A stretch of 64,000 bases of DNA from PMG-095 sp037200885 (lineage in GTDB: Bacteria > Myxococcota_A > Polyangia > Polyangiales > Polyangiaceae), in NCBI GenBank assembly GCA_037200885.1, contig JBBCIN010000001.1:806001-870000 (forward strand), written 5' to 3'. Made by a program: the position numbers and the translations under genes. Every line of letters begins with the position of its first letter. Position 1 is the stretch's first letter. This document shows, piece by piece, positions 27,239 to 37,031 of this stretch. The notes beneath the pieces were generated by a model. It did not search any database and was not told the DNA's origin. It saw nothing but the letters and a program-made list of their open reading frames with translations.

Positions 27239-29994
27239 GCTTGTCTCTCCCAGCGCCGACCACAAACGACTTCGAAATTGCAATACGTGCAACTCGCCTC
27301 GGGGGTGAGAGCGAGGTGACTGGCCAGGGCGTCTTCCGGAATTCCGATCGAGCTGAGCAGCGGCACTGAGCGACGAACGCCTGTCACTGGAAACCTCCCA
27401 TTCATCAGGTGCAGATTGACTTTTTCAACGGTGGTATCGATGCGCTTCCAGGTTTCACCCAATGTGGGGCCGACAATCTGCTCGGCGTGGGGCCACAGCT
27501 GCGTGGCCAGTCCAAACAACTTGCCCTGCTTCAACGAAAAGTAGCCCGCCTCCGGAAGGTGCTGCTCACCTCGCTCCGCTGCAGTCGCGAAAGCGTAGAC
27601 GGCGAGCTGCAACGCTTCCCCGCGTTCAAGCAGCTCACGATAGTTCACGATCCCCCACTTCATATCGATGATGGCGTGAACCCCGGCTTTGGTAGCCACC
27701 AGCAGGTCGATGCTGCCCGTCAATTTGACACCGCGCCACTCGGCCTCGATCGGTTTTTCCACAGCCACGATGTGCAGGTCCGCTGCGCGCAGGGCGCCCG
27801 CGAGCACAATCACGGCGTGCACCAGTTGGCGGCGCAGCTGGCTTCGCTCGAACACCATCCCCGCTCGCAGCAAGATGGACCCCTCGCGGACAAAAAGTGC
27901 GTCGACCTCGCGCTCCGCGCACTCCTGCAGCCTGGCATCTGCCATATCGAACGCGCCCTGACCGTGCAGTATTTCGACCAGGCGATGACCGAGCGTGCCG
28001 CTCAGCATGTGTAGCGGGGGCAGCGAGTGCCCGCCCGCGTTCAAGCGCGCTCGATACTGCAAAGCCCATTGAAGTGGGCAGCCCAGGAGTGAGTTCAGGC
28101 TCGATGAAGAGAAGTGGTCCATCGGCACCATGTGCTCAGCCGGAACCACCCATTCCAGCTGACCCCCTGGTAGCGCCCTGGCTTCGAGCGCCTCGAGCGG
28201 CGGGCACACAAGCAAGTTGCGCCGCGACGACGACGAGGTGAGCTCCCGAGTACTCAGGCAAACCTGGGCCTCCGCGCGATCATTCAAGCGCGTACGCGCC
28301 ACGATCTCGTCCCACAGCGGATGCGGGCTGAGTGTAGTTCCCGCTGAAGTCGCCGGCACGACGAGGATCAGTTGCTGAGTCGCGGCCAATACCGCCCGAC
28401 GCCAACTCGCTGCCTGATTTTCGAGGAGTGCTCTCGGCTCGGGGAACTGGACACCGGCAGCCGAAAGCGTTGTCAGCTCCTGCCTGCGCCACGGCAATCC
28501 AGCCGAAGAAGGGTTGGCGCTGACGAAATGCCACCAAACTACGACCTCGCGCGACACTCCAACACCACCTGGCGACTCGACATGATCGATTCTATCGGCC
28601 CGCTCTTCGGTCAGTTCGACTTGTGTTCCGGACGTGAGAATGGATTCGGCGAGGCGCCGGACCTCGACCAGATTGAGCGTCGAGCGTGGGTCGCTATCCA
28701 ACGCGGCTCTCAGCGCACTCGTGTGTCGAACCGCCGCGAGTAGCGTTGGGTCGTCCGCTGCGCCGGGTAGGCGCGAGATGAGCCAGGTTCGAACACGCTC
28801 GATGACCGCTTGTAGGTCGGCTTTCGACGCCCCAGTGACCGCGTTAGCACCGGACTGCTCGAACCATTCGGCAATGCGTCGTAGCAGTCGGTCGCCGCGC
28901 TCGTCTTCACTGCTCCCGTGCGCCCCTGTGGGCCCTTGCTTCGCGTACGAGTCGAGTACTTTCGCTAACTCGATCTTGGTGGCTTCCCACAACGGGCTGC
29001 CTATCCCTGGCGATTTGGCCAGTGCTCTTGCTAGGTGACGCCCCGCTAGTCCGAGAAACGGCCCAACAGGCAAAGTGAGCAGCTCGAGGACCCGATACGG
29101 GTCCTTCGGTTCGAATGCGAGCTCGAGTGCGAGAGGCAAGACCTGCAGCGCCGCTCGCCAAGGGCTGCTCGAACGCCAGCCCTGAGTCGGCAAGCCATGA
29201 ACGGCTAGCGCATTGTCCAAAGCGGAGGTATCGCCGCCGCGGATTACGACGGCGCGCTTTCGTCCGAGCGTGGAGAGGAGCGCGGCCGTTGCGCGAGCCG
29301 CTTCCCAGGAGGACTCAGCGCGCAACACCACGAACGACCCATCTCCCGTCAGAGCGACGGCTTCAGGGCCCGCCTTGCCGTTCAATGCTGCCTGAACTCG
29401 TCCCAAGTCGCTGTCGGTAGGTGCGCCGCGCAGGCTGATCGCAGCGGGCGATAGGCGAGTCCCGCTTCGTTCCAGCGCACGAAAGACGGACTGCCAGCGT
29501 CTTGGCCATAGCTCCGCCGGTTCGGCCAGCATGAGTTCTGCGTAGAGGCACACCCGGCAATGGACGAGTGCATCCTGCACAGCAGCTAAACGATCGGCAG
29601 TGCCGACGGGGAGGACCGGGTTGCTGACGCCCTCGAGTTCTGCAATCGCGTCGAGCCGCCTGCCGCCACCACAAATGGCGTGACCACTCCATTCGGCGTC
29701 AATGAGCGAGTCGCGCAGCCGAAGTAACGCCAAAGCCGTCCCCAACGCATCCAGCTCGAACGACCGTGAATAGAATCGACCGAGCGGCGCAAATGCAGCC
29801 ATCCTCGCTGCCCACCGTGCGACGCGAAGCGCTTCAGGCTCAGCGCTGCTACCGAGCCCGAATCGCAGCTCCAGGTCGCGAAGAAGCTGATTCGGTCCCC
29901 AGACTGCGTCTCCAATCGACCCTCGACCACGCTCCAATTCGTTCAGCGCGGTCAGCGTTGGACCGTCGAAATCCTGGCCAACCAGAATCCTCAT
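27235..29994 (-). CDS. addB: AddB-like nuclease subunit with Fe-S motif
   Basis: 919 residues. The N-terminal half is a degenerate helicase-like region without a clear Walker A, as in AddB. The C-terminal PD-(D/E)XK nuclease reads KLTGSIDLLVATKAGVHAII followed by DMKWG. One cysteine (LLGCPLQWALQYRAR near residue 625) and three near the end (ASCTYCNFEVVCGRRW) match the four-cysteine iron-sulfur staple of AddB nucleases. First gene of the operon addB-addA-WYL. The upstream 300 bp to the divergent recombinase is AT-richer than the surroundings but shows no clear promoter. Confidence 0.8.
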   Translation of the reverse strand: MRILVGQDFDGPTLTALNELERGRGSIGDAVWGPNQLLRDLELRFGLGSSAEPEALRVARWAARMAAFAPLGRFYSRSFELDALGTALALLRLRDSLIDAEWSGHAICGGGRRLDAIAELEGVSNPVLPVGTADRLAAVQDALVHCRVCLYAELMLAEPAELWPRRWQSVFRALERSGTRLSPAAISLRGAPTDSDLGRVQAALNGKAGPEAVALTGDGSFVVLRAESSWEAARATAALLSTLGRKRAVVIRGGDTSALDNALAVHGLPTQGWRSSSPWRAALQVLPLALELAFEPKDPYRVLELLTLPVGPFLGLAGRHLARALAKSPGIGSPLWEATKIELAKVLDSYAKQGPTGAHGSSEDERGDRLLRRIAEWFEQSGANAVTGASKADLQAVIERVRTWLISRLPGAADDPTLLAAVRHTSALRAALDSDPRSTLNLVEVRRLAESILTSGTQVELTEERADRIDHVESPGGVGVSREVVVWWHFVSANPSSAGLPWRRQELTTLSAAGVQFPEPRALLENQAASWRRAVLAATQQLILVVPATSAGTTLSPHPLWDEIVARTRLNDRAEAQVCLSTRELTSSSSRRNLLVCPPLEALEARALPGGQLEWVVPAEHMVPMDHFSSSSLNSLLGCPLQWALQYRARLNAGGHSLPPLHMLSGTLGHRLVEILHGQGAFDMADARLQECAEREVDALFVREGSILLRAGMVFERSQLRRQLVHAVIVLAGALRAADLHIVAVEKPIEAEWRGVKLTGSIDLLVATKAGVHAIIDMKWGIVNYRELLERGEALQLAVYAFATAAERGEQHLPEAGYFSLKQGKLFGLATQLWPHAEQIVGPTLGETWKRIDTTVEKVNLHLMNGRFPVTGVRRSVPLLSSIGIPEDALASHLALTPEASCTYCNFEVVCGRRWERQA

Positions 29995-30294
29995 TTGGGG
30001 ACGATTCCGTTTTTCGTGGACATGCTTGTCCGGATCGCCGAACCCCTCCGCTTCTGAATTGCCGAACTTTCTCGCATGGTTTTTGTACTACTGCGACAGG
30101 GTCTCAGCATACGCGAGACGACGGGCAAATTCGCGCGATCATTTTTCTACCACTCGCCTGGATTGCGATGCCGTCCCTCGGCCCCGAGTCTCCCGATTCA
30201 TTCGGTTGGATCGGGCGAAAACCGCCAGCCGCGGGAAGTGTCACGTAGCAAGGTCTCCGCGACAAAGGTCAGCCGTCAACCAAAGGAGACAAGC

Positions 30295-31122
30295 ATGGAG
30301 ACGTTGAAAGCCAGCATGACCCAGGATCTCAAGCTCGCCGGCTTCTCGGATAGCACGCGGTCCATCTACCTTCGCGCGGTGTTGGAGTTCGCGCAGTTTC
30401 TGGCCCGGTCGCCTGCGGAGATCGGGCAACCAGAAGTGCGAACGTGGGTTGAACACCTGACGGCTCGCGGCCTAAGCGCGCAGCGCAGGCGGCAACACTT
30501 CTCGGCGTTGAAGTTCCTTTTCGCGCGTACGCTCGGCCGTCCCGAAGTAACGGCGTTCCTTTCGTGGCCCAAAGACGCCCAAAGGCTGCCCATAGTGATC
30601 TGCAGGGGCGATGTAGCGCGTCTGCTTCGGGCCTTCCGGGAACCCAAGTACCGAGTATTTTTCACCTTGATGTACGCGACTGGCCTTCGACTTGTCGAGG
30701 CATGCCGACTCGAGACTCGCGATATCGACGCGACGCGCGGAGTCATTCACATCCGCAACGGCAAGGGCGGCAGCGAACGATTGGTCACCCTGGGGCCGCG
30801 CCTGCTCGACACGCTTCGCTCGTACTGGAAGTTCGTACGTCCGCCGAGCCCGTGGCTCTTTGCATCCGCACGTGGAACTCATCTTAATCCGGAGGTTGCG
30901 CGCACGGCATTGAGGCTCGCGTGCGCGCAAGCCGGGATAACGCGGCGAATCACGCCGCACGTGATTCGTCATTGCTTCGCAACCCACATGCTCGAAGCGG
31001 GCGCTGAGTTGCGCATCATTCAAGTCCTGCTTGGCCATCGAAGTATTCGAACGACGACTCGCTACGCCCACGTGTCAGCCGACATGATCTCGAACGCTCT
31101 GAGCCCACTCGACTGTCTCTAG
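30295..31122 (+). CDS. Solo tyrosine recombinase (XerD/phage-integrase type)
   Basis: 275 residues from ATG 30295, with AAAGGAG 7 bases upstream; the longer open frame from 30076 lacks coding character. The N-terminal SAM-like domain is present (MTQDLKLAGFSDSTRSIYLR), and the catalytic domain has all residues: Arg in YATGLRLVEACRLETRDI, HxxR in ITPHVIRHCFATHM, His in LLGHRSIRTT and Tyr in TRYAHVSADM. Such short recombinases occur in IS91-like elements and as stand-alone enzymes. No transposase follows it. It may have mobilised the neighbouring defence genes. Confidence 0.85.
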   Translation: METLKASMTQDLKLAGFSDSTRSIYLRAVLEFAQFLARSPAEIGQPEVRTWVEHLTARGLSAQRRRQHFSALKFLFARTLGRPEVTAFLSWPKDAQRLPIVICRGDVARLLRAFREPKYRVFFTLMYATGLRLVEACRLETRDIDATRGVIHIRNGKGGSERLVTLGPRLLDTLRSYWKFVRPPSPWLFASARGTHLNPEVARTALRLACAQAGITRRITPHVIRHCFATHMLEAGAELRIIQVLLGHRSIRTTTRYAHVSADMISNALSPLDCL

Positions 31123-32071
31123 AAAGGCCGGGGAATGGACATCTGAAGGGTGAAGAATGCGGCTCGCCGTCGCCACTGATTGGTAGAGCCCGGCGCTTGC
31201 CGACTGGTAGTGTACACGAGCACAGCCCGAGACCCCCAGCCGCTGGCTCGCTGCGAGGCTGGGCGTTCCGGGCGTGCAGCACGACCGGTTTCTCGGCTCT
31301 TCTGGAACGCTCGGTTGACGTACTGCAAGGGTCGCTAGCGAGCGTAAATTATTGCCGTTCACCGACACCTTCACCACGCCACATTTGTGGGATCCATCGC
31401 GCCGGCAAAATCCGCGAATCTGCCGAAAATACCGCCGGAATGGCTCTCCATGAGCACTCCAAATCGGTCGGCTTTTGACTGCCGAGTGAGTCGTCGAGCG
31501 GACAGAATAGTTGAATCTTGCCCTAGCCCCTCGCCGTGATCGAAACGCCTGATCACCCTGTGCACGCGACTCTCGTTCTGACTTGCGCTTGATCACCCAT
31601 CCTGTCGAGTGCATCATGACGTCGCATCAGACATGTGATGTTGTGACGCCAACGATCGGAGCAGAGATTGGGCCACCGTGAATGCATGACTGCGAACGCG
31701 CACGACTCAGTCGGTGAGGCAGGCTTTGCGCTGGGAGTGGTCGAAGTCACGATGGCCACGGCCGAGCAGGTGGAGGTGGCGCCCTGGTCGCGGCGACCGC
31801 CGCGCGGTGTCGTTGACCCGGCCGCGGAGGGCGATCAACGAGCGATCCGGCGGCTTTGGAGTGCGATTCGGCGCGCGAAGCAGCGATGCTCGGTCAAGCC
31901 TGCGCGTCTCTCCTCGAAGCTCGCTCGAAGTGTCTGGCGTTCTCGCGGCCGTTCGCGCGCGGCGCGCCGCGTTGGCACACCGCGCCCATCGGCGCAAAAG
32001 AGCGCTAGCGACGACGCACCACCACCCCGGCCTTCCCCAACCCGCTCGTACGCAGCCCAACGAGGTGTCTC
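31123..32071. other. 950-bp gene-free stretch
   Basis: No reading frame here has recognisable domains, a good start or a plausible length with coding character on either strand. I see no CRISPR repeat, tRNA or strong hairpin. It separates the tyrosine recombinase from the excisionase/integrase remnant and may be decayed mobile DNA. Confidence 0.4.
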
Positions 32072-32332
32072 GTGAGCTCATACTCGTCGGGGCAATCCGC
32101 GCCCCCTGAGCTCAAGCGCGCGCCAACCCCCTGGCTCACCTACGCGGAAGCCGCCGCCTACACCGGTTGGTCCGTCGCCCACCTCCGAAACCTCGTCAGC
32201 GCCGGCCAAATCCCCGTCTACGGCAAGCCGCGTGTCCGCCGGTTTCGCCGGGACATGTTAGATTCGTTTTTGACAGACCCTGATGCTGCGATGCGCCGGT
32301 TCCGCGCGGAAAGGAACCCGCATGGCGGTTAG
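32072..32332 (+). CDS. Excisionase-like helix-turn-helix protein
   Basis: 86 residues from a GTG start. TPWLTYAEAAAYTGWSVAHL, then RNLVSAGQIPVYGKPRVRRF is the MerR-like HTH_17 motif of Xis/AlpA-type proteins. It overlaps the following integrase gene by 11 bases, an arrangement expected of a directionality factor. The partner integrase is broken, so it is probably a relic. Confidence 0.75.
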   Translation: MSSYSSGQSAPPELKRAPTPWLTYAEAAAYTGWSVAHLRNLVSAGQIPVYGKPRVRRFRRDMLDSFLTDPDAAMRRFRAERNPHGG

Positions 32333-33520
32333 AAAATTAGCAAAATCGTGGCAGTACGACTTTAAGCTCCCGGGATTCGGCAGGCATCGTCAAGGAGGTT
32401 ATCAGACCAAAGCCGAAGCTCTGCTCGCGGAGAAAACCGAACGCGAGGCACTGTTGTCTGGCGCGCGGCAATTGCTCTTCGGCGAGGCGTACGTCGAGTA
32501 CTTGGCAGCCACGAGCATGAAGGACCGCGCCAGGGATGCTTACGAGCATGTCTGGAAGCGGATCAAGCCGGAGCTCGGTCACCTCTACATCGAAGAGGTC
32601 GGGACTTCGGCTACATCGAAGAGGTCGGGACTTCCGCGCTGGATTCCTTCAAGCAGACGCTGCCCAAGCACTTGGGACCGAAGTCGATCAATCAGCATCT
32701 CATTCTCGTTCGTGCCGTGCTCCGCTTCATGTGGAAGCGAAGCAAGTTGAAGAGCGTGCCGTACGTGCCAATGGAGTCCGTGCCGCAGAAGCACGTCGGT
32801 TGGTACACGCGTCAGGAACGGGACCAACTGCTCGAGGGGATCTATCGCCTCGAGCCGCAGTGGTACCTGTTCTACTACCTGACGGTTCGGCTCGGCCTCA
32901 GGACCGGAGAGGTATACGCCGTTTCACACCGCCAGATCCTTCGCGAGGGCATGCAGCTCGTGGTGGACCAAGCGGTGCAGCGCGGCACCAAAGCGAGGGC
33001 GTCTCGTCTTGCGACGCGCAAGAACGACGAGGCCTACGTCTTGGACATCACCCCGGACATCCTCGCGGCCGTGGATTGGCACATCAGTCAGGGCTACGGC
33101 GGGGAGGAGTTCCTCTTCTCGAAGTCCAGCGCCTTTCCACGTTACATCGACAGCCACGTCCGGTCGCTCAAGTTGATGCAGGAGAAGCTCGGGCTCCGTT
33201 TGCTCAGCCATCACAAGGTGGGGCGGCACTCGGTCGCGAGTCAAACCGTCACCGGCGGCGAGTCGGTCAAGGCGGTGCAGGCCCAGCTCCGGCATCGGTC
33301 CGAGCAGAGCACGCACAAGTAGGCGCACCTAGGCTCCGGGGCGCAGAAACGGCTGATCGAGACCCTGAAGCCGAAAGCCGCTCCGCACGAAGCGGCTCCA
33401 CGCTCTCAGGTCAACCTGGGGTCAACCAGCGAGGCGGAAGCGTCGACCTCGGATCTCCATGTCAACCTGAGGTCAACGGCGTTCGTGGCCAACACAAACG
33501 CCGCCGAATCACAAAAGTAA
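32322..33520 (+). pseudogene. Tyrosine integrase, two inactivating lesions
   Basis: The N-terminal part (MAVRKLAKSWQYDFKLPGFG) runs in frame until a 26-bp tandem duplication at about 32582-32633 (CTACATCGAAGAGGTCGGGA twice) shifts the frame. Removing one copy restores IEEVGTSALDSFKQTLPKHL and rejoins the C-terminal frame with the catalytic Arg region (YYLTVRLGLRTGEVYAV) and HHKVGRHSVASQ. At the catalytic position, where THK-Y-AHL is expected, the codon is TAG (33320-33322). The frame then stays open to TAA 33518-33520. Both a frameshift and loss of the nucleophilic Tyr make this dead. Confidence 0.85.
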
Positions 33521-33547
33521 AAAGGCCCCGATTTCTCAGGGCCTTTT
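33520..33547 (+). terminator. Rho-independent terminator after the dead integrase
   Basis: AAAAGGCCC at 33520-33528 pairs perfectly with GGGCCTTTT at 33539-33547 around a 10-base loop. The run of T at the 3' arm suits termination of plus-strand transcripts; the leading A run would serve minus-strand ones as well. Confidence 0.75.
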
Positions 33548-33712
33548 CGTCAGTTGCGTGGGGGCGCAACGCGGGCTGTATACCGCGATATCATTGGGGT
33601 TTGAGCGCCGCCTGGTACCGTGAACGATCGTCTGAACCCAGGTGCGAGCGGCCCTGGACGTTTCAAGCGCACCCTCTGGCAAAGCCTGACCTCTCCCGGT
33701 ATTCTTTGGGCA

Positions 33713-33925
33713 ATGGCGATCATCGACTGGAACGGCAGCGACCTGCCAGACGCCCTGCGCCCACTGCCCGCCGGGCGGTACACCGTGGAAGCCTTGGATG
33801 AATCGGGCTCCCTGACGCCGGAAGAGGAAGACGGGCTGATTCAGGCTCTCGACTCCCTTCGCGCCGGACGCGGTATCGATCATGACGATGTGCGTGCGCG
33901 AGTGCTGAAGCGTATCGCAACTTGA
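33713..33925 (+). CDS. Antitoxin of a RelE/ParE-type pair
   Basis: 70 residues from ATG 33713 (MAIIDWNGSDLPDALRPLPA); an upstream start in frame at 33620 is less likely. The C-terminal part (LTPEEEDGLIQALDSLRAG, DDVRARVLKRIAT) resembles small antitoxins that precede RelE/ParE toxins. Its TGA overlaps the TTG start of the next gene (TTGA), so the pair is coupled. Confidence 0.7.
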   Translation: MAIIDWNGSDLPDALRPLPAGRYTVEALDESGSLTPEEEDGLIQALDSLRAGRGIDHDDVRARVLKRIAT

Positions 33926-34206
33926 AGATCATTTGGTCTCCCGAAGCCGCTGAGGACTTCGAAAGTGCGGTCACCTATCTGGTGGGAGTGAATCCTGCTG
34001 CGGCACGAACACTCGTAGCGAGCGTGCTCGGCCTGATCGAGTGGCTAGCCGTTGAGCCGGTCCTGGGTCCTAGCCACGTTCTGAGGAACGGTGATGTAGT
34101 CCACGGCTGGCCGTTGAAACCTTTTCGCATCTACTATCAGCGCGATAGCGCGTCGTTCCGAGTGGTTCGGATCTATCATCAGCGGCGAGAGCCGATCACT
34201 CGTTGA
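33922..34206 (+). CDS. RelE/ParE-family toxin
   Basis: 94 residues from TTG 33922. MKIIWSPEAAEDFESAVTYL, PFRIYYQRDSASFRVVRIYH and the final HQRREP are the standard RelE/ParE fold signatures. Members inhibit translation by mRNA cleavage or poison gyrase; which applies cannot be told from sequence. Together with its antitoxin it sits in a small segment bracketed by similar sequences at 33549 and 38219. Confidence 0.8.
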   Translation: MKIIWSPEAAEDFESAVTYLVGVNPAAARTLVASVLGLIEWLAVEPVLGPSHVLRNGDVVHGWPLKPFRIYYQRDSASFRVVRIYHQRREPITR

Positions 34207-34270
34207 CGGCTACTTGCCGCGAGGAAGCTGGCTCGACGTTTTGGGAAAAAAATGGACGTAGGCCAGTCAC

Positions 34271-34869
34271 GTGACCCGTCGCGCGTTCGGAATACTCTGG
34301 TCGGGGATGCTGCGCGCTAGCCTACAGTTCCTGGCTCTTGCCGTGTTTTCGTGGACGTCGGCTTGCGGCGCCGGATCGGGGCACGCTCTCTCGGCACTGC
34401 GGGCGCCGACCGCACAGCCTGCCCCTCCGGGCGTGCCGAAGGGGAACACAATGGCATCAGAGCACGACAATGCTGAGCTCCTGAAAGACGCCTCTTCCAA
34501 TGGCCTCGGCGATGCTTGTGGCGAACTCCGCGCTCTGTGCGACCGCAACGACGTACACGCCTGCGCCTGGCTGGCCGAGCTGCTGACCGAAGGGAAGGCG
34601 GTGCCTCGCGATCTTGAAGCGGCCTTTGCCCTGTTTAATCGGGCCTGTCATGCGAGGGTGATTCCCGCGTGCGTTCAAGTTGGCATAGCTTACGAGCGCG
34701 GTTTAGGTGTGCCGGTGAACCTCGCGAAGGCGATGGAGATGTTCCTCCGGTCCTGCAGCGAGGGGCAAGAGTACGGCTGCTTCGACGCAGCTATGGTCTA
34801 TCGGGATCAGATGAAGGACGCAAAGAGCTCGGTCCCGTTTTTCGACAAGGGTTGTCGGCTCGATTACGC
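34271..34869 (+). pseudogene. Sel1-repeat lipoprotein, 5' part, split by IS66
   Basis: GTG start, then an N-terminal signal with lipobox (FLALAVFSWTSACGAGSGHA), predicted to be a lipoprotein. Sel1-like repeats follow (ACAWLAELLTEGKAVPRDLE, ACVQVGIAYERGLGVPVNLA, YGCFDAAMVYRDQMKDAKSS). The frame breaks at 34869, where an IS66 element is inserted; the 8-bp duplication GATTACGC is at 34862-34869. The 3' part resumes at 37817. Sel1 proteins are scaffold-like solenoids; no specific partner is evident. Confidence 0.85.
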
Positions 34870-34903
34870 GTAAGCCATCCGGCAACAGCGTGCATTCTGG
34901 GGA

Positions 34904-35347
34904 TTGCCGCTAGAAATCGCGTGTGCTCGCGGCACGCTTGCGGCACGCGCTCGCGCATGCGACGCGAGAGGGGTGTCAAGTAGTCGTGGCGCGCCGCCCA
35001 GGTTGTCGGAAGCAGAGCTGCCTGCGATCAGGCCGCTAGAGTTTATCGCCACACGCAGCGACGACGGTCGCCCGTCGCTCGACGTGCGCGAGGCCGAGAT
35101 CGAGCAGCTCTACAATGTGCAGGACATGTACTCACGCCTGTTGTTCATCGCGCTCTGCCGTGAGCAGGGCGCGACTGTTTACAGGCGCCCGCGGCAGCGA
35201 GTCGTGTCGGTCTGCGTGCGGACGACGGTATCGAAGCACAACGCGCTGTGGCAGCGATTTCTCAGCTTGAGTGCTGAGCTCGACGGGCGGCTCGCGGAGG
35301 CGACCCAGCAGTTCTTGGTCGAGCAGTTCGAAACGGGCAAACGTTGA
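34904..35347 (+). CDS. Passenger gene inside the IS66 element, unknown function
   Basis: 147 codons from a TTG, though the convincing coding part starts near residue 35 (RLSEAELPAIRPLEFIATRS, REAEIEQLYNVQDMYSRLLF, QFLVEQFETGKR). The middle contains a basic stretch (RRPRQRVVSVCVRTTVSKHN). It faces tnpC with a 10-bp gap and lies between the left inverted repeat and the transposase, so it moves with the element. I recognise no family. The true start may be the GTG near 34974. Confidence 0.5.
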   Translation: MPLEIACARGTLAARARACDARGVSSSRGAPPRLSEAELPAIRPLEFIATRSDDGRPSLDVREAEIEQLYNVQDMYSRLLFIALCREQGATVYRRPRQRVVSVCVRTTVSKHNALWQRFLSLSAELDGRLAEATQQFLVEQFETGKR

Positions 35348-35357
35348 GTTGCCTGTG

Positions 35358-37016
35358 CTACGCAGCTGCCGATTCGGGCGCGCTGCCGAGCGCGCCGCCG
35401 GGCTTGTAGTTCTCGGGTAAGAGCGCGTTCAGATCCTTCTCACCGTCGAGGATGCGCTTCAGCGTGTCACGGATGTAGCAACGCGGATCGTGGCCGAGCT
35501 TCTTGCAGGTCGTGATGATCGTCAGTGCGTCCGCCGCACGCCGAGCGCTGGCGTCGTGGCCGCAGAAGAGCCACGTCTTGCGATCCAAAACCCAGGTCCT
35601 GAGATCTCGTTCGACTTCGTTGTTCGTCAATTCCATCAGCGGATCATCGAGAAAACGCGTTAGTCGTGGCCACTGTCGTTGCATGTAGCGCAGGGCCTTG
35701 CCGAGGTCCGATTTGGGCTCTGCATTTCCGACGGCGGTCTCTACCCACGCTTGGAGTTCGGCGATCAACGGAGCGCTGTCGCGCCTCCGTCGCGTGAGCC
35801 GTTGGTGGGGGCTTTCACCCGCGCGCTTCGATTCGGCATCGACGTGAAAGAGCTTGGCGTAGACCCGTAGACCTTCGACCGCGCGATGGTCGCCGCCGCG
35901 CAGCGCTCCGACGAGGCCGCGCCGGGCATGCGCGTGACAGCCTCCGCGCTTGGCGCCTGCGCGCTCGACGCAGTTGTTCGTGGGTGAGCCGTCGCACATG
36001 GCGCTCACGAGCCGGTAACCCTCGAGCTTCGCCTCGAGGTGATCGGCGTGCCCGCTCTTGGCGTACATGAAGTACGAGTAGCAGTGCGCGCCCTGGATGA
36101 GCCACAGCGCGCCATTGCGGATCCCGAGCGGGTGCTCGACGTCCAGCACGCGGATGCTGGTTGCGTCGAGCGCTACATACTCCGACTCCATGCAGCGCTT
36201 GAAGACGTGGCGCACGATCGGATCGAATAGATCGATGACGCGGCCACAGCTCGCTGCCAGCGTGTTGGCCGCCAGTGGGATATCTTCCTGTCGTGCTTTG
36301 CGCTCCATGCGTTCCCACGGAACAGCATCTTGATAGTGATCGACCAGCGACTGCACGAGCAGTTCATTGCCGAGTACGCCGCGATCGAGCACCTCATCGC
36401 GCTTGGGTGCGGTGGCCACGTGCCCGTGGCAGAGCTGGCAGGCTACGACCTCGCGCTTGTACTCGCGCACCACGTAACGCGCAGGCTCGATGTCGAGCTT
36501 CTGGCACACCTTGAAGGTGACGTGTTCGCACTCGGTCGCGCAATGCGGACAGACGCGAGCGTCGCCCGTCACCAGCTCTACGTCCCCTTCGACGCGGGGG
36601 ATGTGCTCGGGAAACTTCGGCCGCCCGTGAGCATCGCGGCTTGCTTGGTCGGGCTTCTTCCGCTTCTTTCCCTTGGGCTTTTCTGCCTCCGCGTCGTCCT
36701 CATCCGAGTCAGACGACGTGTCGTTCGCGGGCGGCTCCGGCGTGGCGAGCACCACAAACGGCAACTCGAGCTGCAGGCGATGTGTCGTCTCGCTCGCCGG
36801 ACGCTTGCGGTTCTTCCAGGCCAGCTGCCGAGCCAGCTCCTGATTTAGGTCCCGCATCCGCGTCAAAAGGCTGATGATGGCCGTGATCAGTTCCGCGATG
36901 GCCCCCTCTGCCACCGCCTCCGCAATGAAGCGTCGAATCCGCTTTAGATCGAGCGACGCGAAGTCGCTCGCGATCAGCTTCGCCGTACTCGCCTTCATCG
37001 CCATCGCGAGGTTCAA
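35358..37016 (-). CDS. tnpC: IS66 transposase TnpC
   Basis: 552 residues, a normal IS66 transposase. An N-terminal leucine-zipper-like region is followed by a zinc-finger segment (VCPHCATECEHVTFKVCQ; ACQLCHGHV), the DDE core with YVALDATSIRVLD, VERAGAKRGGCHAHARRGLV and NNEVERDLRTWVLDRKTWLF, and the C-terminal IS66 domain (FCGHDASARRAADALTIITT, CKKLGHDP). No internal stop or shift. Confidence 0.95.
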   Translation of the reverse strand: MNLAMAMKASTAKLIASDFASLDLKRIRRFIAEAVAEGAIAELITAIISLLTRMRDLNQELARQLAWKNRKRPASETTHRLQLELPFVVLATPEPPANDTSSDSDEDDAEAEKPKGKKRKKPDQASRDAHGRPKFPEHIPRVEGDVELVTGDARVCPHCATECEHVTFKVCQKLDIEPARYVVREYKREVVACQLCHGHVATAPKRDEVLDRGVLGNELLVQSLVDHYQDAVPWERMERKARQEDIPLAANTLAASCGRVIDLFDPIVRHVFKRCMESEYVALDATSIRVLDVEHPLGIRNGALWLIQGAHCYSYFMYAKSGHADHLEAKLEGYRLVSAMCDGSPTNNCVERAGAKRGGCHAHARRGLVGALRGGDHRAVEGLRVYAKLFHVDAESKRAGESPHQRLTRRRRDSAPLIAELQAWVETAVGNAEPKSDLGKALRYMQRQWPRLTRFLDDPLMELTNNEVERDLRTWVLDRKTWLFCGHDASARRAADALTIITTCKKLGHDPRCYIRDTLKRILDGEKDLNALLPENYKPGGALGSAPESAAA

Positions 37017-37031
37017 CCCCGCTGGCGTAAT

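Noticed and set aside
30076..30294. N-terminal extension of the solo tyrosine recombinase
   Set aside because: AAAGGAG and ATG at 30295 give the family N-terminus; the extension lacks coding character.
34976..34990. TAGTCGTGG, identical to the first nine bases of the crRNA-like spacer, inside the IS66 element (also near 35661)
   Set aside because: A nine-base match is expected by chance in a window this size, and the 5' flanks are not TTC.
36330..36848. Plus-strand frames opposite tnpC, and similar long frames opposite cas3, addA and ribBA
   Set aside because: High-GC antisense shadows of strongly supported genes with no recognisable domain of their own.
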